From NCBI GenBank assembly GCA_942493055.1, contig OW818680.1:3162001-3226000 (forward strand): a stretch of 64,000 bases of DNA. Direction: 5' to 3'. A model generated the notes under the pieces. That model saw nothing but the letters and a program-made list of their open reading frames with translations, had not been told where the DNA came from and searched no databases. Both the position numbers and the translations under genes were made by a program. Origin of the DNA: CAIZQW01 sp942493055. GTDB lineage: Bacteria > Verrucomicrobiota > Kiritimatiellia > RFP12 > UBA1067. Positions 49,740 through 58,068 of the stretch are shown in pieces. How positions within the stretch are numbered: position 1 is the first letter of the stretch; every line of letters begins with the position of its first letter.

Positions 49740-50062
49740 CCTGTGACGCAACCCCGTTGGGGTTGATGGTGTGGCTGACGTTTCCCCAGGGTAGCGCGAT
49801 GCCGCAACCCTGGACCCAGGGTAGCGTAATACCGCAACCCTGGGCTAGCATACGAAACGCCTTTGGCGTAAATCCACCCAGGTTGGCGCGATACCGCAAC
49901 CCCGGACCCAGGGTAGCGTAATACCGGAACCCTGGGCTATGTTACGTAGCCCCTTTGGGGCAGGCGCTTGAACCCCAACGGGGTTCTATCCTCTAGCCCA
50001 GGGTTGCGGTATTTCCGCTACCCTGGGACGATCCGCGCAAAAGAAATCCCTACCCCAAAGGG
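49740..50062. repeat. REP array right of the transposase
   Basis: Five copies of the same REP palindrome, the last (about 49999-50027) inverted. About 95 bp (roughly 49780-49880) is nearly identical to the stretch at about 49010-49110 left of the gene (CCCAGGGTAGCGTAATACCG then CAACCCTGGGCTAGC). The array stops about 160 bp before tolB. Confidence 0.8.
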
Positions 50063-50182
50063 GTTGCGTCAGCAATTGGCGCTCATTATAGGAGCGCATA
50101 TAAATAGAGTCAATCCCCAAAACCCTAAAAAGAGGGCTAACCTTCCGCCGTAAGAATGCGTGAAATCTGATGAAAATTGGGC

Positions 50183-50212
50183 TTGCGGGAGCAAGGCCCT
50201 ACGGGGTATACT
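50183..50212 (+). promoter_or_regulatory. Promoter of tolB, probably leaderless
   Basis: TTGCGG (50183-50188), 18-nt spacer, TATACT (50207-50212). The -10 ends 8 bp before the tolB ATG and no Shine-Dalgarno is present. Confidence 0.5.
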
Positions 50213-50220
50213 CTTCGACT

Positions 50221-51438
50221 ATGTTTAACCCACTGAAAAACTTTTTTATTGTACTGGCCGCGGCCGGGATGCTGGTGAGCGTAAGCGACAGCGCCTGCGC
50301 ACAAAGTCAGCCGTTGCAGATCACCATTGAGAAGGCCGGCGCAAAGAAGGATTCCGTGTCGCTGGCGGGCCTGCGCGCCTCAGGCGCGAACGGGCAGCTC
50401 TTTGTGCAGACGCTCAAGCGCGACCTCGAACTCTCCGGCTGGTTCAAGCTGTCCAGCGGAAACGACGGAACCATCAACGTGCTGGGCGCGCTGCTCGAAA
50501 CAGGCGTCGGCCTGCAGAGCAATTGCAAAGTGGCCTGGCCGGGCAAGAATTTTAACTGGGCCAATAAGGCTGCGAGCAAGGCGGAGGTGCGGCTGGCGGC
50601 CCATGCGCTTGCGGATGAGATGGTCAAACAGATTAAAAACGAAAAAGGGATGGCATCTTCAAGGCTCGTTTTTTTGAATCGTCGCGGCAGCAATAACGGC
50701 GATGTCTACGTGTGCGACGCTGACGGCAGCGGAATGTATCAGGTCACGCATGACAGTGCGGGCGTGATCGGTCCGCAATGGGGCGTGAATCGCAACGACT
50801 TGATCTACACGAGCCTCAAGCCAGGCTATCCCATGCTGATGCGTCAGACCATTGGTGGGTCACGCAAGGTCCTGGCCAATTTCAAGGGCCTCAATACCGG
50901 CGGAGCATTTTCGCCTGATGGACGTCGCATCGCGCTGATCCTGTCGCATCAGGGGAATGCCGAGCTCTATGTGCTCGACTTGGGGACCTCCAAGGTCGCG
51001 CGCATGACCAAGACGCCGCAAGGTGCTGAATCCAGCCCCAGCTGGTCGCCGGACGGCAGAAGCATTGTCTATGTCAGCGACACGTCCAAATCCCCGCAGC
51101 TCTATGTGGTGGATGTCGAATCGCGCGCCTCCAAGCGCCTGACCTTCAAGGGCTCACAAAACGTAAATCCGAGCTGGAGCTCAAAGGGAAAAATTTGCTA
51201 TGCTACGTTGCGCGGCGGAACCTTCCAGATCGCGATGATGAATCCGAGCGGGGATGCGTCATCGGAGCTTGTCCCGGGACAGCCCGAGGGCTGCGAAGAT
51301 CCCTCCTGGGCCCCGGACGGGCGGCATATCATTTGTTCGGCGAGGAATACACTTTACATCCTGGACGCACTGGGCGATCCAGCGGTACGGTTGATTCAGG
51401 CGCAAGGTAACTGGCGTTCACCGGACTGGAGCAAGTAA
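50221..51438 (+). CDS. tolB: TolB-like Tol-Pal system periplasmic protein
   Basis: 405 aa from ATG 50221 (an upstream in-frame ATG overlaps the promoter). Signal peptide (FFIVLAAAGMLVSVSDSACA). N-terminal TolB domain (VQTLKRDLELSGWFKL), then five-six WD40-like/TolB propeller repeats (GGAFSPDGRRIALILSHQGNAELYVLDL, SSPSWSPDGRSIVYVSDTSKSPQLYVVDV). TolB docks on Pal and transmits inner-membrane energy to the outer membrane. Pal follows 42 bp downstream. The Tol-Pal system maintains outer-membrane integrity; TolA/Q/R are not in the window. Confidence 0.93.
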   Translation: MFNPLKNFFIVLAAAGMLVSVSDSACAQSQPLQITIEKAGAKKDSVSLAGLRASGANGQLFVQTLKRDLELSGWFKLSSGNDGTINVLGALLETGVGLQSNCKVAWPGKNFNWANKAASKAEVRLAAHALADEMVKQIKNEKGMASSRLVFLNRRGSNNGDVYVCDADGSGMYQVTHDSAGVIGPQWGVNRNDLIYTSLKPGYPMLMRQTIGGSRKVLANFKGLNTGGAFSPDGRRIALILSHQGNAELYVLDLGTSKVARMTKTPQGAESSPSWSPDGRSIVYVSDTSKSPQLYVVDVESRASKRLTFKGSQNVNPSWSSKGKICYATLRGGTFQIAMMNPSGDASSELVPGQPEGCEDPSWAPDGRHIICSARNTLYILDALGDPAVRLIQAQGNWRSPDWSK

Positions 51439-51480
51439 TCACGTCATAAAAGATACAAAACAAAAAAGGAGATAGGTAGC

Positions 51481-52029
51481 ATGATGAAGTCACGCATGAT
51501 GATTGCAAATATCGCACTGGTGTGCGGTTTGCTGGGCTTGGGAACAGGCTGCGAGAGCTGGTGGGGCGAAGAGGATCCGGCCTTGAACACGGTTACGGAT
51601 CCGACGGAAATCAAGAATATCCAGGATGAACTCACGGGAGCATCCCTGACCGCTGGCGCACGTTTTGAGGATACGCTGAAGAAGGTCGAAGGCATCACGC
51701 TCTCGCCTGTCTACTTCGCCTTTGATAGCTATGCACTGGCACCGAGCGAAATCGCTAAGATTGAGCAAGTCGCCAAGCACCTCCTCGCGAATGAATCGCA
51801 GGTGCTGGTCGTTGAAGGTCATTGCGACGCACGCGGCAGCGCTGAATACAATCTCGCGCTGGGCGAAAATCGCGCACAGGCCATTTGCAGCCACCTCGCC
51901 AATCTTGGTGTCGATGCCAAGCGTGTCCAGACACGCAGCTTCGGTTCTGAAAAGCCGGCAGTGGCAGGTTCAGGCGAAGCAGCCTGGAAGCTGAATCGCC
52001 GCGGCGAGTTCGCACTGTACCAGAAATAA
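51481..52029 (+). CDS. pal: Peptidoglycan-associated lipoprotein
   Basis: 182 aa. Lipobox LLGLGTGC and an OmpA-like C-terminal domain: PVYFAFDSYALAPSEIAKIEQVAKHLLAN, VLVVEGHCDARGSAEYNLALGENRAQAICSHL and RVQTRSFGSEKPAVAGSGEAAWKLNRRGEFAL with the peptidoglycan-binding D and R. AAAAAAGGAGATAGG is a good Shine-Dalgarno. Links the outer membrane to the wall; partner of TolB. Confidence 0.95.
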   Translation: MMKSRMMIANIALVCGLLGLGTGCESWWGEEDPALNTVTDPTEIKNIQDELTGASLTAGARFEDTLKKVEGITLSPVYFAFDSYALAPSEIAKIEQVAKHLLANESQVLVVEGHCDARGSAEYNLALGENRAQAICSHLANLGVDAKRVQTRSFGSEKPAVAGSGEAAWKLNRRGEFALYQK

Positions 52030-52152
52030 CCGACATGCCCGCGTTTCGACGCGGATTGTCACGCACGGCTATCGCATCCTGTTCGCACAAGAAATCCTGT
52101 GCGGGGGGAGGCATAGCCGTTTGCCGTTTTCAAGAAGAGAGGATTTCAGAGG

Positions 52153-52608
52153 ATGGATATGCCTCAGTTCGCATTTATAATGGAATCCGTCGGCATGGGG
52201 GAGTGGATTGTGATGCTGGCCGTCATCCTGATCGTCATGGGCCCCAATCGTCTCCCTGAGATGGCGCGCAAGCTGGGCCGCTGGACAGAGACGTTCCGCC
52301 GCGCAGCCGATGAGTTTAAGCGCCAGATACTCTCCATGGACCAGGATCTCGAACCCCATCCGCCGCAACCCGAGGAGCCGCACTACCCCGACTATGACTA
52401 CAGCGAGGAGCATGGACACACTCCCGATGAGCCTGAACATAAGGATGTGGTCAGCGAAACGGGCGAAATGCCAGCAAGCGCTCCGGAAACAGCAGGCGTT
52501 GAAACGAAAGAGGCGGATGCCTATCCCAGCGAGGGGCTTCCAGACTCTGCTCCGTATTATGGCAATGAAGAAGTCGTCGCAGGTATGGAAGGGGAAAAGA
52601 AGGCATGA
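52153..52608 (+). CDS. TatA/TatB-like twin-arginine translocase subunit
   Basis: 151 aa. One N-terminal membrane helix (GEWIVMLAVILIVMGPNRLPEMARKLGRWTETFRR) with the PNRLPEMARKLG hinge as in TatB/TatA. The rest is acidic and Pro-rich (PHPPQPEEPHYPDYDYSEEHG). AGAGG abuts the first ATG; the second ATG (52159) has better spacing and may be the real start. It overlaps tatC by 4 bp. Length and hinge favour TatB-like, but a single TatA-type subunit can serve both roles. Confidence 0.85.
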   Translation: MDMPQFAFIMESVGMGEWIVMLAVILIVMGPNRLPEMARKLGRWTETFRRAADEFKRQILSMDQDLEPHPPQPEEPHYPDYDYSEEHGHTPDEPEHKDVVSETGEMPASAPETAGVETKEADAYPSEGLPDSAPYYGNEEVVAGMEGEKKA

Positions 52609-53396
52609 AGCTCGGACGTTTTTCTCTGAAGCAAAAAAGTGTGGCGGATGATTACAATGATCCGCCTCGGCCCTTTCTCGAACACCTGCTGGATTTGCGC
52701 GATTGCGTGATCAAGTGCGCAATCTCCTGGGTGATCTGTTCCCTGATCATTGTCCCCTTTATCCCCAAGATCATGGAATTTCTCATGGCTCCTGCAGGCA
52801 CGTCACTCGATAAGGTGCAAGGGTTGGGATGGACAGTCGGCGTGGAGATGATCTTGCGCATCGTCTTCTGGGGCGGGACAACCCTGAGTTTGCCGCTGAT
52901 TATGTATTTTATCCTGCGCTTTGTCTTTCCCGGCTTGAAGCGCAGCGAAAAGACGCTCATCCTCTTCTGCCTGCTCGGCTCGACCTTCCTCTTCCTGGGC
53001 GGTGTCTGGCTGGCGTATGCCACCACGTTGACGATTGCGATCCAGGTGCTGGAGCAAATCACGGCTTGGGTGGGGCTTCGTAACGACATTGTGCGGATTG
53101 ACGAGCACGTCTCGTTTGTGCTGAAAATGCTGATCGGTTTTGGCTTGGCCTTCCAGTTGCCGCTTTTGCTGCTGGCCCTCGGCTGGCTCGGAATTATCTC
53201 GTCACAGATGCTGCGCGACAAGCGGCGCCTGGCCATTGTGATTATCTTCGCCCTCTCCATGGTGCTGACACCGCCGGATCCCTTATCGCAAATCATCATG
53301 GCTGTCCCGATGTGCGCGCTGTATGAAATTTGCATCTGGGCTATCTGGCTGCGGGAGAAGGCGATTAAGAAAAAAGAGAAAACGGCGCAAGAATAA
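52605..53396 (+). CDS. tatC: Sec-independent protein translocase TatC
   Basis: 263 aa. Six membrane helices and the TatC signature FLEHLLDLRDCVIKCAISWVICSL at the N-terminus, LSLPLIMYFILRFVFPGLKRSEK and SFVLKMLIGFGLAFQLPLLLLALGWLGIISSQMLRDKRR. TatC recognises the twin-arginine signal of folded cargo. Coupled to the TatA/B-like gene by a 4-bp overlap and followed by hisB after 12 bp. Confidence 0.96.
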   Translation: MKLGRFSLKQKSVADDYNDPPRPFLEHLLDLRDCVIKCAISWVICSLIIVPFIPKIMEFLMAPAGTSLDKVQGLGWTVGVEMILRIVFWGGTTLSLPLIMYFILRFVFPGLKRSEKTLILFCLLGSTFLFLGGVWLAYATTLTIAIQVLEQITAWVGLRNDIVRIDEHVSFVLKMLIGFGLAFQLPLLLLALGWLGIISSQMLRDKRRLAIVIIFALSMVLTPPDPLSQIIMAVPMCALYEICIWAIWLREKAIKKKEKTAQE

Positions 53397-53408
53397 GGAG
53401 GGTTTTAC

Positions 53409-53993
53409 ATGCGTACAGCAACCAAGACTCGTAAGACACGCGAAACCGATATCGTGATGGCGCTGAACCTGGATGGTACAGGTGTAGCAAAAATCGCGAC
53501 CGGTATTGGCTTTCTGGATCACATGCTGGAACTGTTTGTCAAACATGCGCTCGTGGACCTTGAGCTTCAGGCTAAAGGCGATGTGCATGTTGACTTTCAT
53601 CATACCGTGGAAGATGTCGGCCTTGTACTCGGAGCCTGCATCCAGGAGGCCCTGGGAGACCGTAAGGGCATTCGCCGGTATGGCTTCTTTGTGCTGCCCA
53701 TGGATGAATCGCTGGCAGAGGTCGCCGTGGATCTGGGCGGACGCCCCTTCTGCGTCTTCGCGAGCGCTTTGAAGCATGCGAAGACCGGCGACTTTGATGT
53801 GAAGCTGCTCGAAGAATTTTTCCGCGCCGTCTCGGTTGAAGGCCGCATGAATATTCACCTGCGCCACATCTATGGCGATGAGGTGCATCACGTATGCGAA
53901 GCGCTCTTCAAGGGGTTTGCACGCGCCTTCCGTATGGCAGTGGAGGCTGATCCGCGCGAAAAGGGAATCCCGTCAAGCAAGGGGACGCTGTAA
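53409..53993 (+). CDS. hisB: Imidazoleglycerol-phosphate dehydratase
   Basis: 194 aa, monofunctional (no phosphatase domain). Motifs: GTGVAKIATGIGFLDHMLELFVKHA, HVDFHHTVEDVGLVLG (manganese ligands) and DEVHHVCEALFKGFARA. Dehydrates imidazoleglycerol phosphate in histidine synthesis. GGAGGG lies upstream of the ATG. hisA starts 1 bp after its stop. Confidence 0.97.
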   Translation: MRTATKTRKTRETDIVMALNLDGTGVAKIATGIGFLDHMLELFVKHALVDLELQAKGDVHVDFHHTVEDVGLVLGACIQEALGDRKGIRRYGFFVLPMDESLAEVAVDLGGRPFCVFASALKHAKTGDFDVKLLEEFFRAVSVEGRMNIHLRHIYGDEVHHVCEALFKGFARAFRMAVEADPREKGIPSSKGTL

Positions 53994-53994
53994 G

Positions 53995-54726
53995 ATGATT
54001 ATTTTACCTGCGATTGACTTAAAGGACGGTAAGTGCGTGCGGCTCCGCCAAGGCAAGGCCGACGAGGTGACCGTCTACTCGGATAACCCCGTAGAGCAGG
54101 CGCTGGTCTGGCTCGTGCAAGGCGCGGAACAGCTGCATGTCGTGGATCTCGACGGCGCGTTTCAAGGCGAACCGAAACATGCCGCAGTCATCGGGAACAT
54201 TATTCGGGCACTCAAGATCCCAGTTGAAGTGGGCGGCGGCTTGCGCACGGATGCGCAGATCGAGACGCTCTTGAACGAAGGCGTTGCACGCGCCATCATC
54301 GGTACGCGCGCGCTCGAAAACATGGAAACGCTGGCGGCGCTGGTCCAACGCTTTGGCGACCGTATCGCTGTTGGCATTGATGCGCGCGACGGCTTTGTCC
54401 AGGTCAAGGGCTGGGTCGAGACCACCGGCACGCGCGCGGTCGATCTCGCAAAACAGATGGAAGGCGTCGGCGTGAAGACGATCATCTATACCGACACAGC
54501 GACGGACGGTATGTTGGGCGGTCCGAATCTGCATGCGATGAAGCAGATGTGCCAGGCGGTCCCGAAGTGCAACATCATCGCCTCCGGCGGCGTGAGCGCC
54601 CCTGAACATGTGACGTCCTTGCGCGCCTTGGGCTGCGCAAATCTTTTCGGAGCCATTGTCGGCAAAGCACTGTATGACGGCAAGACAACCCTCGCAGCCA
54701 TGATGGCTGCGGCCCGACGAGCGTGA
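53995..54726 (+). CDS. hisA: ProFAR isomerase
   Basis: 243 aa from ATG 53995 (the longer in-frame start would overlap hisB deeply). AIDLKDGKCVRLRQG, VVDLDGAFQGEPKH, VEVGGGLRT, GIDARDGFV and YTDTATDGMLGGPN show the catalytic Asp residues and the phosphate-binding loops of the TIM barrel. Isomerises ProFAR to PRFAR. Followed by a structured intergenic element, not by hisF. Confidence 0.96.
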   Translation: MIILPAIDLKDGKCVRLRQGKADEVTVYSDNPVEQALVWLVQGAEQLHVVDLDGAFQGEPKHAAVIGNIIRALKIPVEVGGGLRTDAQIETLLNEGVARAIIGTRALENMETLAALVQRFGDRIAVGIDARDGFVQVKGWVETTGTRAVDLAKQMEGVGVKTIIYTDTATDGMLGGPNLHAMKQMCQAVPKCNIIASGGVSAPEHVTSLRALGCANLFGAIVGKALYDGKTTLAAMMAAARRA

Positions 54727-54737
54727 TTATTTTTTTT

Positions 54738-54971
54738 CGCAAAAACCGCAATGAGATTGTGCGGCTATCTCATCCGCCTCACCCGTGGATACACGGACGG
54801 CGGAATGGATAGCCGCACAGAGGAAACAAAAAGGGAAACAGAAAGAAATATCGGTGTTTACTGCTATCAGTTGCATCGACTTTGTTTTTTCAGCGCAAAT
54901 GTTCGCTCCGCCGTCCATGTATCCATGGGTGAGGCGGGCGTGACATTTGCGCTCTAATAGCGGTTTTTGCG
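54738..54971. repeat. Structured intergenic element with closing stem and two hairpin arms (element B)
   Basis: Closing stem CGCAAAAACCGC (54738-54749) with GCGGTTTTTGCG (54960-54971). Arm 1 TGTGCGGCTATC (54758-54769) with GATAGCCGCACA (54808-54819). Arm 2 AGCGCAAATGT (54892-54902) with ACATTTGCGCT (54943-54953). The tips of the two arms are inverted copies of each other (CCGCCTCACCCGTGGATAC versus GTATCCATGGGTGAGGCGG, 1-2 differences). Same architecture as element A. Small ORFs on both strands here are products of the symmetry. Confidence 0.8.
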
Positions 54972-55018
54972 GTAGAACACATTGCTTTGCAATAAGAAGA
55001 AACGGACCTTGTTAATTT

Positions 55019-56296
55019 ATGAAAAATACGCATAAGACGATCTTGAAAAATGGAGCCACGATCGTGACCTCTGCCATGGATGATGCGGAGAGCGTGGCAA
55101 TCGGCCTCTGGGCGAACGCGGGCGGCCGCCATGAGAAGGCCTCGCAAACCGGCATCAGCCATTTTCTCGAACACCTGCTCTTCAAGGGGACAAAAACGCG
55201 CTCGGCCTTGCAAATTTCACAGGCGATCGAAGGGCGCGGCGGGTACCTGAACGCCTTTACGCAGGAGGAGAACACCTGCTATTATGCACGTCTTCCGTAT
55301 GAGTTCCTCTCGCAGGCTGTGGATGTGTTGACGGACATGTACATGAACGCCACCATCACGCAGGAGGACCTTGAGCGCGAGCGGGCTGTCATTATCGAAG
55401 AGATCAAGATGTATCAGGATCAGCCGCAGGCCGTGGTGCAGGAGCAGTTGCAGGAGGCCATGTATGTGAACCATGCGATGGGACGTCCGTTGGCGGGCAG
55501 CGAAAAGACCCTGCTACCCATTGACCGCAAGGCCATGCTGGACTACAAGGCGCGCGCCTATACGCCCTCTGCGACGGTCTTTGCCTTTGCCGGGCGCATC
55601 AAGCACGAGGATTGCGTGGCGTGCGTGGAGAAGGCCTTCGCCTCCGCAGGGAAGCGCAAAGGCCTCACCTATCAGCTCGTCAGCGGCGAGACGAAGCAAA
55701 AACCTTTTATCATGACGCGCAAGGATATCGGACAGGTTCATGCGGTGGCGGGCTTCCGGACCTTCGGACGCCATGACGACCGCCGTTACGCGATGCGGCT
55801 GCTCAACGGCATACTGGGTGAAAATATGAGTTCGCGCCTTTTCCAGACAGTCCGCGAAAAACACGGACTCTGTTATTCCATCCACTCCTCCTACCAGTTG
55901 TTTGAAGAGACCGGCATGTTTACCATCAGCGGCGGCTTTGACGCTGCCCGCGCGGAAGCCGCACTGAAGCTGACCTGCAAGGAGATCCGGCGCATCATCG
56001 AGAAGAAGGTCACCCCCTCGGAACTGAAGCGCGCCAAGGATTATCTCCAGGGCACCTTCCGTCTCGGACTCGAAGGCGCTGAGCATCAGATGCTCTTGCT
56101 CGGAAGCTCGATTCTGAACTATGGCCGCCTGATCCCGCCAGCAGAGACGCTGGAAGGTATTCGCAAGGTCACTGTTGAGGATGTGCAGCATGTGGCGGAG
56201 TCCGTCTTTACGCCCAGCCGCATGACCCTCTCGCTGGTGGTGCCCAACGAGCAGAAACAGAGCGAAGCCGACTGGCAAAGCGTGTTTTCGTTCTAG
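55019..56296 (+). CDS. M16-family zinc protease, single-module (YmxG-like)
   Basis: 425 aa. HxxEH in ISHFLEHLLFKGTKTRS, downstream glutamate in ERAVIIEEIKMYQDQPQ, and the second M16 part (GILGENMSSRLFQTVREKHGLCYSIHSSY). Length and motifs fit the YmxG/processing-peptidase-like single-chain M16 group. No signal peptide, so probably cytoplasmic. There is no clear Shine-Dalgarno; the gene starts about 48 bp after element B. Confidence 0.93.
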   Translation: MKNTHKTILKNGATIVTSAMDDAESVAIGLWANAGGRHEKASQTGISHFLEHLLFKGTKTRSALQISQAIEGRGGYLNAFTQEENTCYYARLPYEFLSQAVDVLTDMYMNATITQEDLERERAVIIEEIKMYQDQPQAVVQEQLQEAMYVNHAMGRPLAGSEKTLLPIDRKAMLDYKARAYTPSATVFAFAGRIKHEDCVACVEKAFASAGKRKGLTYQLVSGETKQKPFIMTRKDIGQVHAVAGFRTFGRHDDRRYAMRLLNGILGENMSSRLFQTVREKHGLCYSIHSSYQLFEETGMFTISGGFDAARAEAALKLTCKEIRRIIEKKVTPSELKRAKDYLQGTFRLGLEGAEHQMLLLGSSILNYGRLIPPAETLEGIRKVTVEDVQHVAESVFTPSRMTLSLVVPNEQKQSEADWQSVFSF

Positions 56297-56344
56297 GAAC
56301 GCCTACCTTCAGGTTCGGCGCTAATGCGACGTAACCTGAGAGGC

Positions 56345-57133
56345 CTAGTTGGTATTTTTATTGTTTATAATTTGGGTTTCGCTTTCTGCCTGTTTCGAAG
56401 GGGGATTAGTTTCTTTGCCTTTGCCGTAAACTTCCACCTCAAGATAGTGATTATCGTTATTACTATAGTTTCCGTTGCTATGCAGTCGTACATAACGGGC
56501 TTTGATACATTTAGCATCAATGAGTTTTCCCTCTTCGGTCTCAATATACTCGTAATCTTTGCCGATGCCTAAGCCTAGAATGTTATTTGTATCGCTATTA
56601 AATAGCGTAAAAGAATTTTTAAAATCATTGTCATTTCCAATCTGAACAACGACGTTACGGTATATCCTTCGGTAAGTAATATGACGCCATATTATTATCG
56701 CCGAGATGCTAAAAGGCTCCAAAAGGTCTATTTGAATCCATTTATTAGTCCCGTTTAACACAACAAACTCTAGTTCGTCTTGTTTGATGCCATCGGTCAC
56801 TTGGTCAAGCGACCCAATCGTAGGAGTCATGTCATTACTCGTCACCTTCTTGCCAATGGAAAGCAGACTGTCAAATCCCTTTGGAACAAAAAAAGGCGGA
56901 CGGCGATTCTCAATTGCGGTTGGCTGAGGAATAACCCCCTTGGCGGAAGGGTAAATTGGCATCCTGATTAACGCCGGGTCAATATTAGCTCCATTTGGGA
57001 TAGGAGGCGGGTAGACAGTACATATCAATTTTGGAATTTGTATTTTCAATTCGACTTTCTGACCTTCAGCAGAATAACCTTCGATTTTGATAACTAGTGA
57101 CATTACGAGCCACAGGGCGATTCTTTTTCTCAT
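56345..57133 (-). CDS. Exported discoidin/F5-8C-like protein, AT-rich, unknown role
   Basis: 262 aa from ATG 57133, supported by GGAAGGAG upstream. Signal peptide (RKRIALWLVMSLVIKIEGYSA), then a Pro-rich part and a beta-sandwich of the F5/8 type C kind: LDQVTDGIKQDELEFVVLNGTNKWIQIDLLEPFSISAIIIWRHI and IKARYVRLHSNGNYSNNDNHYLEVEVYG. Such domains bind carbohydrate or lipid surfaces. No catalytic part. The coding sequence is visibly more AT-rich than its neighbours and uses A/T third positions, so it may have been acquired by transfer. Confidence 0.7.
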   Translation of the reverse strand: MRKRIALWLVMSLVIKIEGYSAEGQKVELKIQIPKLICTVYPPPIPNGANIDPALIRMPIYPSAKGVIPQPTAIENRRPPFFVPKGFDSLLSIGKKVTSNDMTPTIGSLDQVTDGIKQDELEFVVLNGTNKWIQIDLLEPFSISAIIIWRHITYRRIYRNVVVQIGNDNDFKNSFTLFNSDTNNILGLGIGKDYEYIETEEGKLIDAKCIKARYVRLHSNGNYSNNDNHYLEVEVYGKGKETNPPSKQAESETQIINNKNTN

Positions 57134-57649
57134 AATTTCTCCTTCCCGAACGTTCAATGTGCCTCATGTGTCTTTTGCTGGCAACCTTGCCAACGAAGGG
57201 TGAATGTTTGCGCTTTTTGATGGATAAAGCAAGCTGAAATTGAGCCTGTTTGAACAAAGGATGATAAGGGGACAGACAAGAATGGCGCTAAGATAAGCGT
57301 AATTGAGTCGTTTTTATGGGCGGAGTAGTCGATTTCCAAAACGCTCATCGTCAGCTCGCAAGAAACTGGGAGAACAGGCATCCTGCCTGTTTGTTAAATG
57401 CACAGGCAGGATGCCTATGCTCCCAGGGCAATTAAGGTGGCGGAGCCGTCCCGGCTCCGGCGGGCAAGATGCCCGCGCTCCTTTGAGGGCAGCAACAGAA
57501 GGGAGCGTGGGCGTCCCGCCCGCATGAAATGGAGGGTCGTTTATGGAGACAGGGGGACAGACAAGAAAAGTTAGTGGCAGACGCCTATACGCCCGAAAAT
57601 TCAACGAATCGCAGATATGCCGCGTGTTTTAAAACGCGTGAAAGGAGCC
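57134..57649. other. Repeat-rich intergenic region
   Basis: About 515 bp of non-coding sequence between the discoidin-like gene and the cupin promoter, containing repeat copy B and two copies of GGGGACAGACAAG. Short ORFs on both strands are palindrome artefacts. Confidence 0.55.
57359..57540. repeat. Dispersed hairpin-array repeat, copy B
   Basis: AAGAAACTGGGAGAACAGGC opens the copy, then a hairpin CAGGCATCCTGCCTG / CAGGCAGGATGCCT, then 57421-57540 which matches copy A (22996-23115) almost base for base (CGGAGCCGTCCCGGCTCCG, CGGGCAAGATGCCCG). Confidence 0.8.
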
Positions 57650-57678
57650 TTGCAGAAAGCGAGATGAAACGGTATAGT
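57650..57678 (+). promoter_or_regulatory. Promoter of the cupin gene
   Basis: TTGCAG (57650-57655), 17-nt spacer, TATAGT (57673-57678), the same hexamers and spacing as at 42109-42137. Here a 30-nt leader with AAGGAG follows. Confidence 0.55.
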
Positions 57679-57715
57679 TTAACTTCATTTTAACGCGAGT
57701 TTGACAAGGAGCAGC

Positions 57716-58063
57716 ATGATTACAAAGAACAATGCGTGTATAACTGAAGATCGTGAAAACATGCGCGGCGGCAAGGGAACCGTGCGCTTGGAGCACTGGT
57801 TCAAACCGGATAATTTCAAAGCTAAGGTGCGCCTCTGTACGCGCATGATCATTGCGCCTGGCGCAACTATCGGTCAGCATGCGCACGAGGCGGATGACGA
57901 AGTTTATATTGTCATCTCCGGCACCGGCCGCATCCTTGAAAAGGGCGAATGGGTTGACATTGCTCCTGGCGATGCCATCCTGACCGGCAACGGTGCGTCG
58001 CACAGCGTCGAAAATACCGGCACGGAACCGCTCGTCATCGCCGCCATTATCATGCTGTATTGA
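57716..58063 (+). CDS. Small cupin-domain protein
   Basis: 115 aa from ATG 57716 (AAGGAG 7 nt upstream). Single cupin: LCTRMIIAPGATIGQHAHEADDEVYIVISGTGRILEKGEWVDIAPGDAILTGNGASHSVENTG, with histidines in QHAHEADDE and a second-motif histidine GASHSVEN. Metal and ligand unknown; such proteins often bind small sugars or act as isomerases or sensors. Confidence 0.85.
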   Translation: MITKNNACITEDRENMRGGKGTVRLEHWFKPDNFKAKVRLCTRMIIAPGATIGQHAHEADDEVYIVISGTGRILEKGEWVDIAPGDAILTGNGASHSVENTGTEPLVIAAIIMLY

Positions 58064-58068
58064 AGACG

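Noticed and set aside
48858..50062. A CRISPR array
   Set aside because: Repeats are palindromic, in both orientations, with uneven spacing and no unique spacers of constant length; a REP array with a Y1 transposase explains them better.
54727..54957. Short ORFs on both strands in element B
   Set aside because: They arise from the inverted symmetry; products share sequence because the arms are inverted copies.
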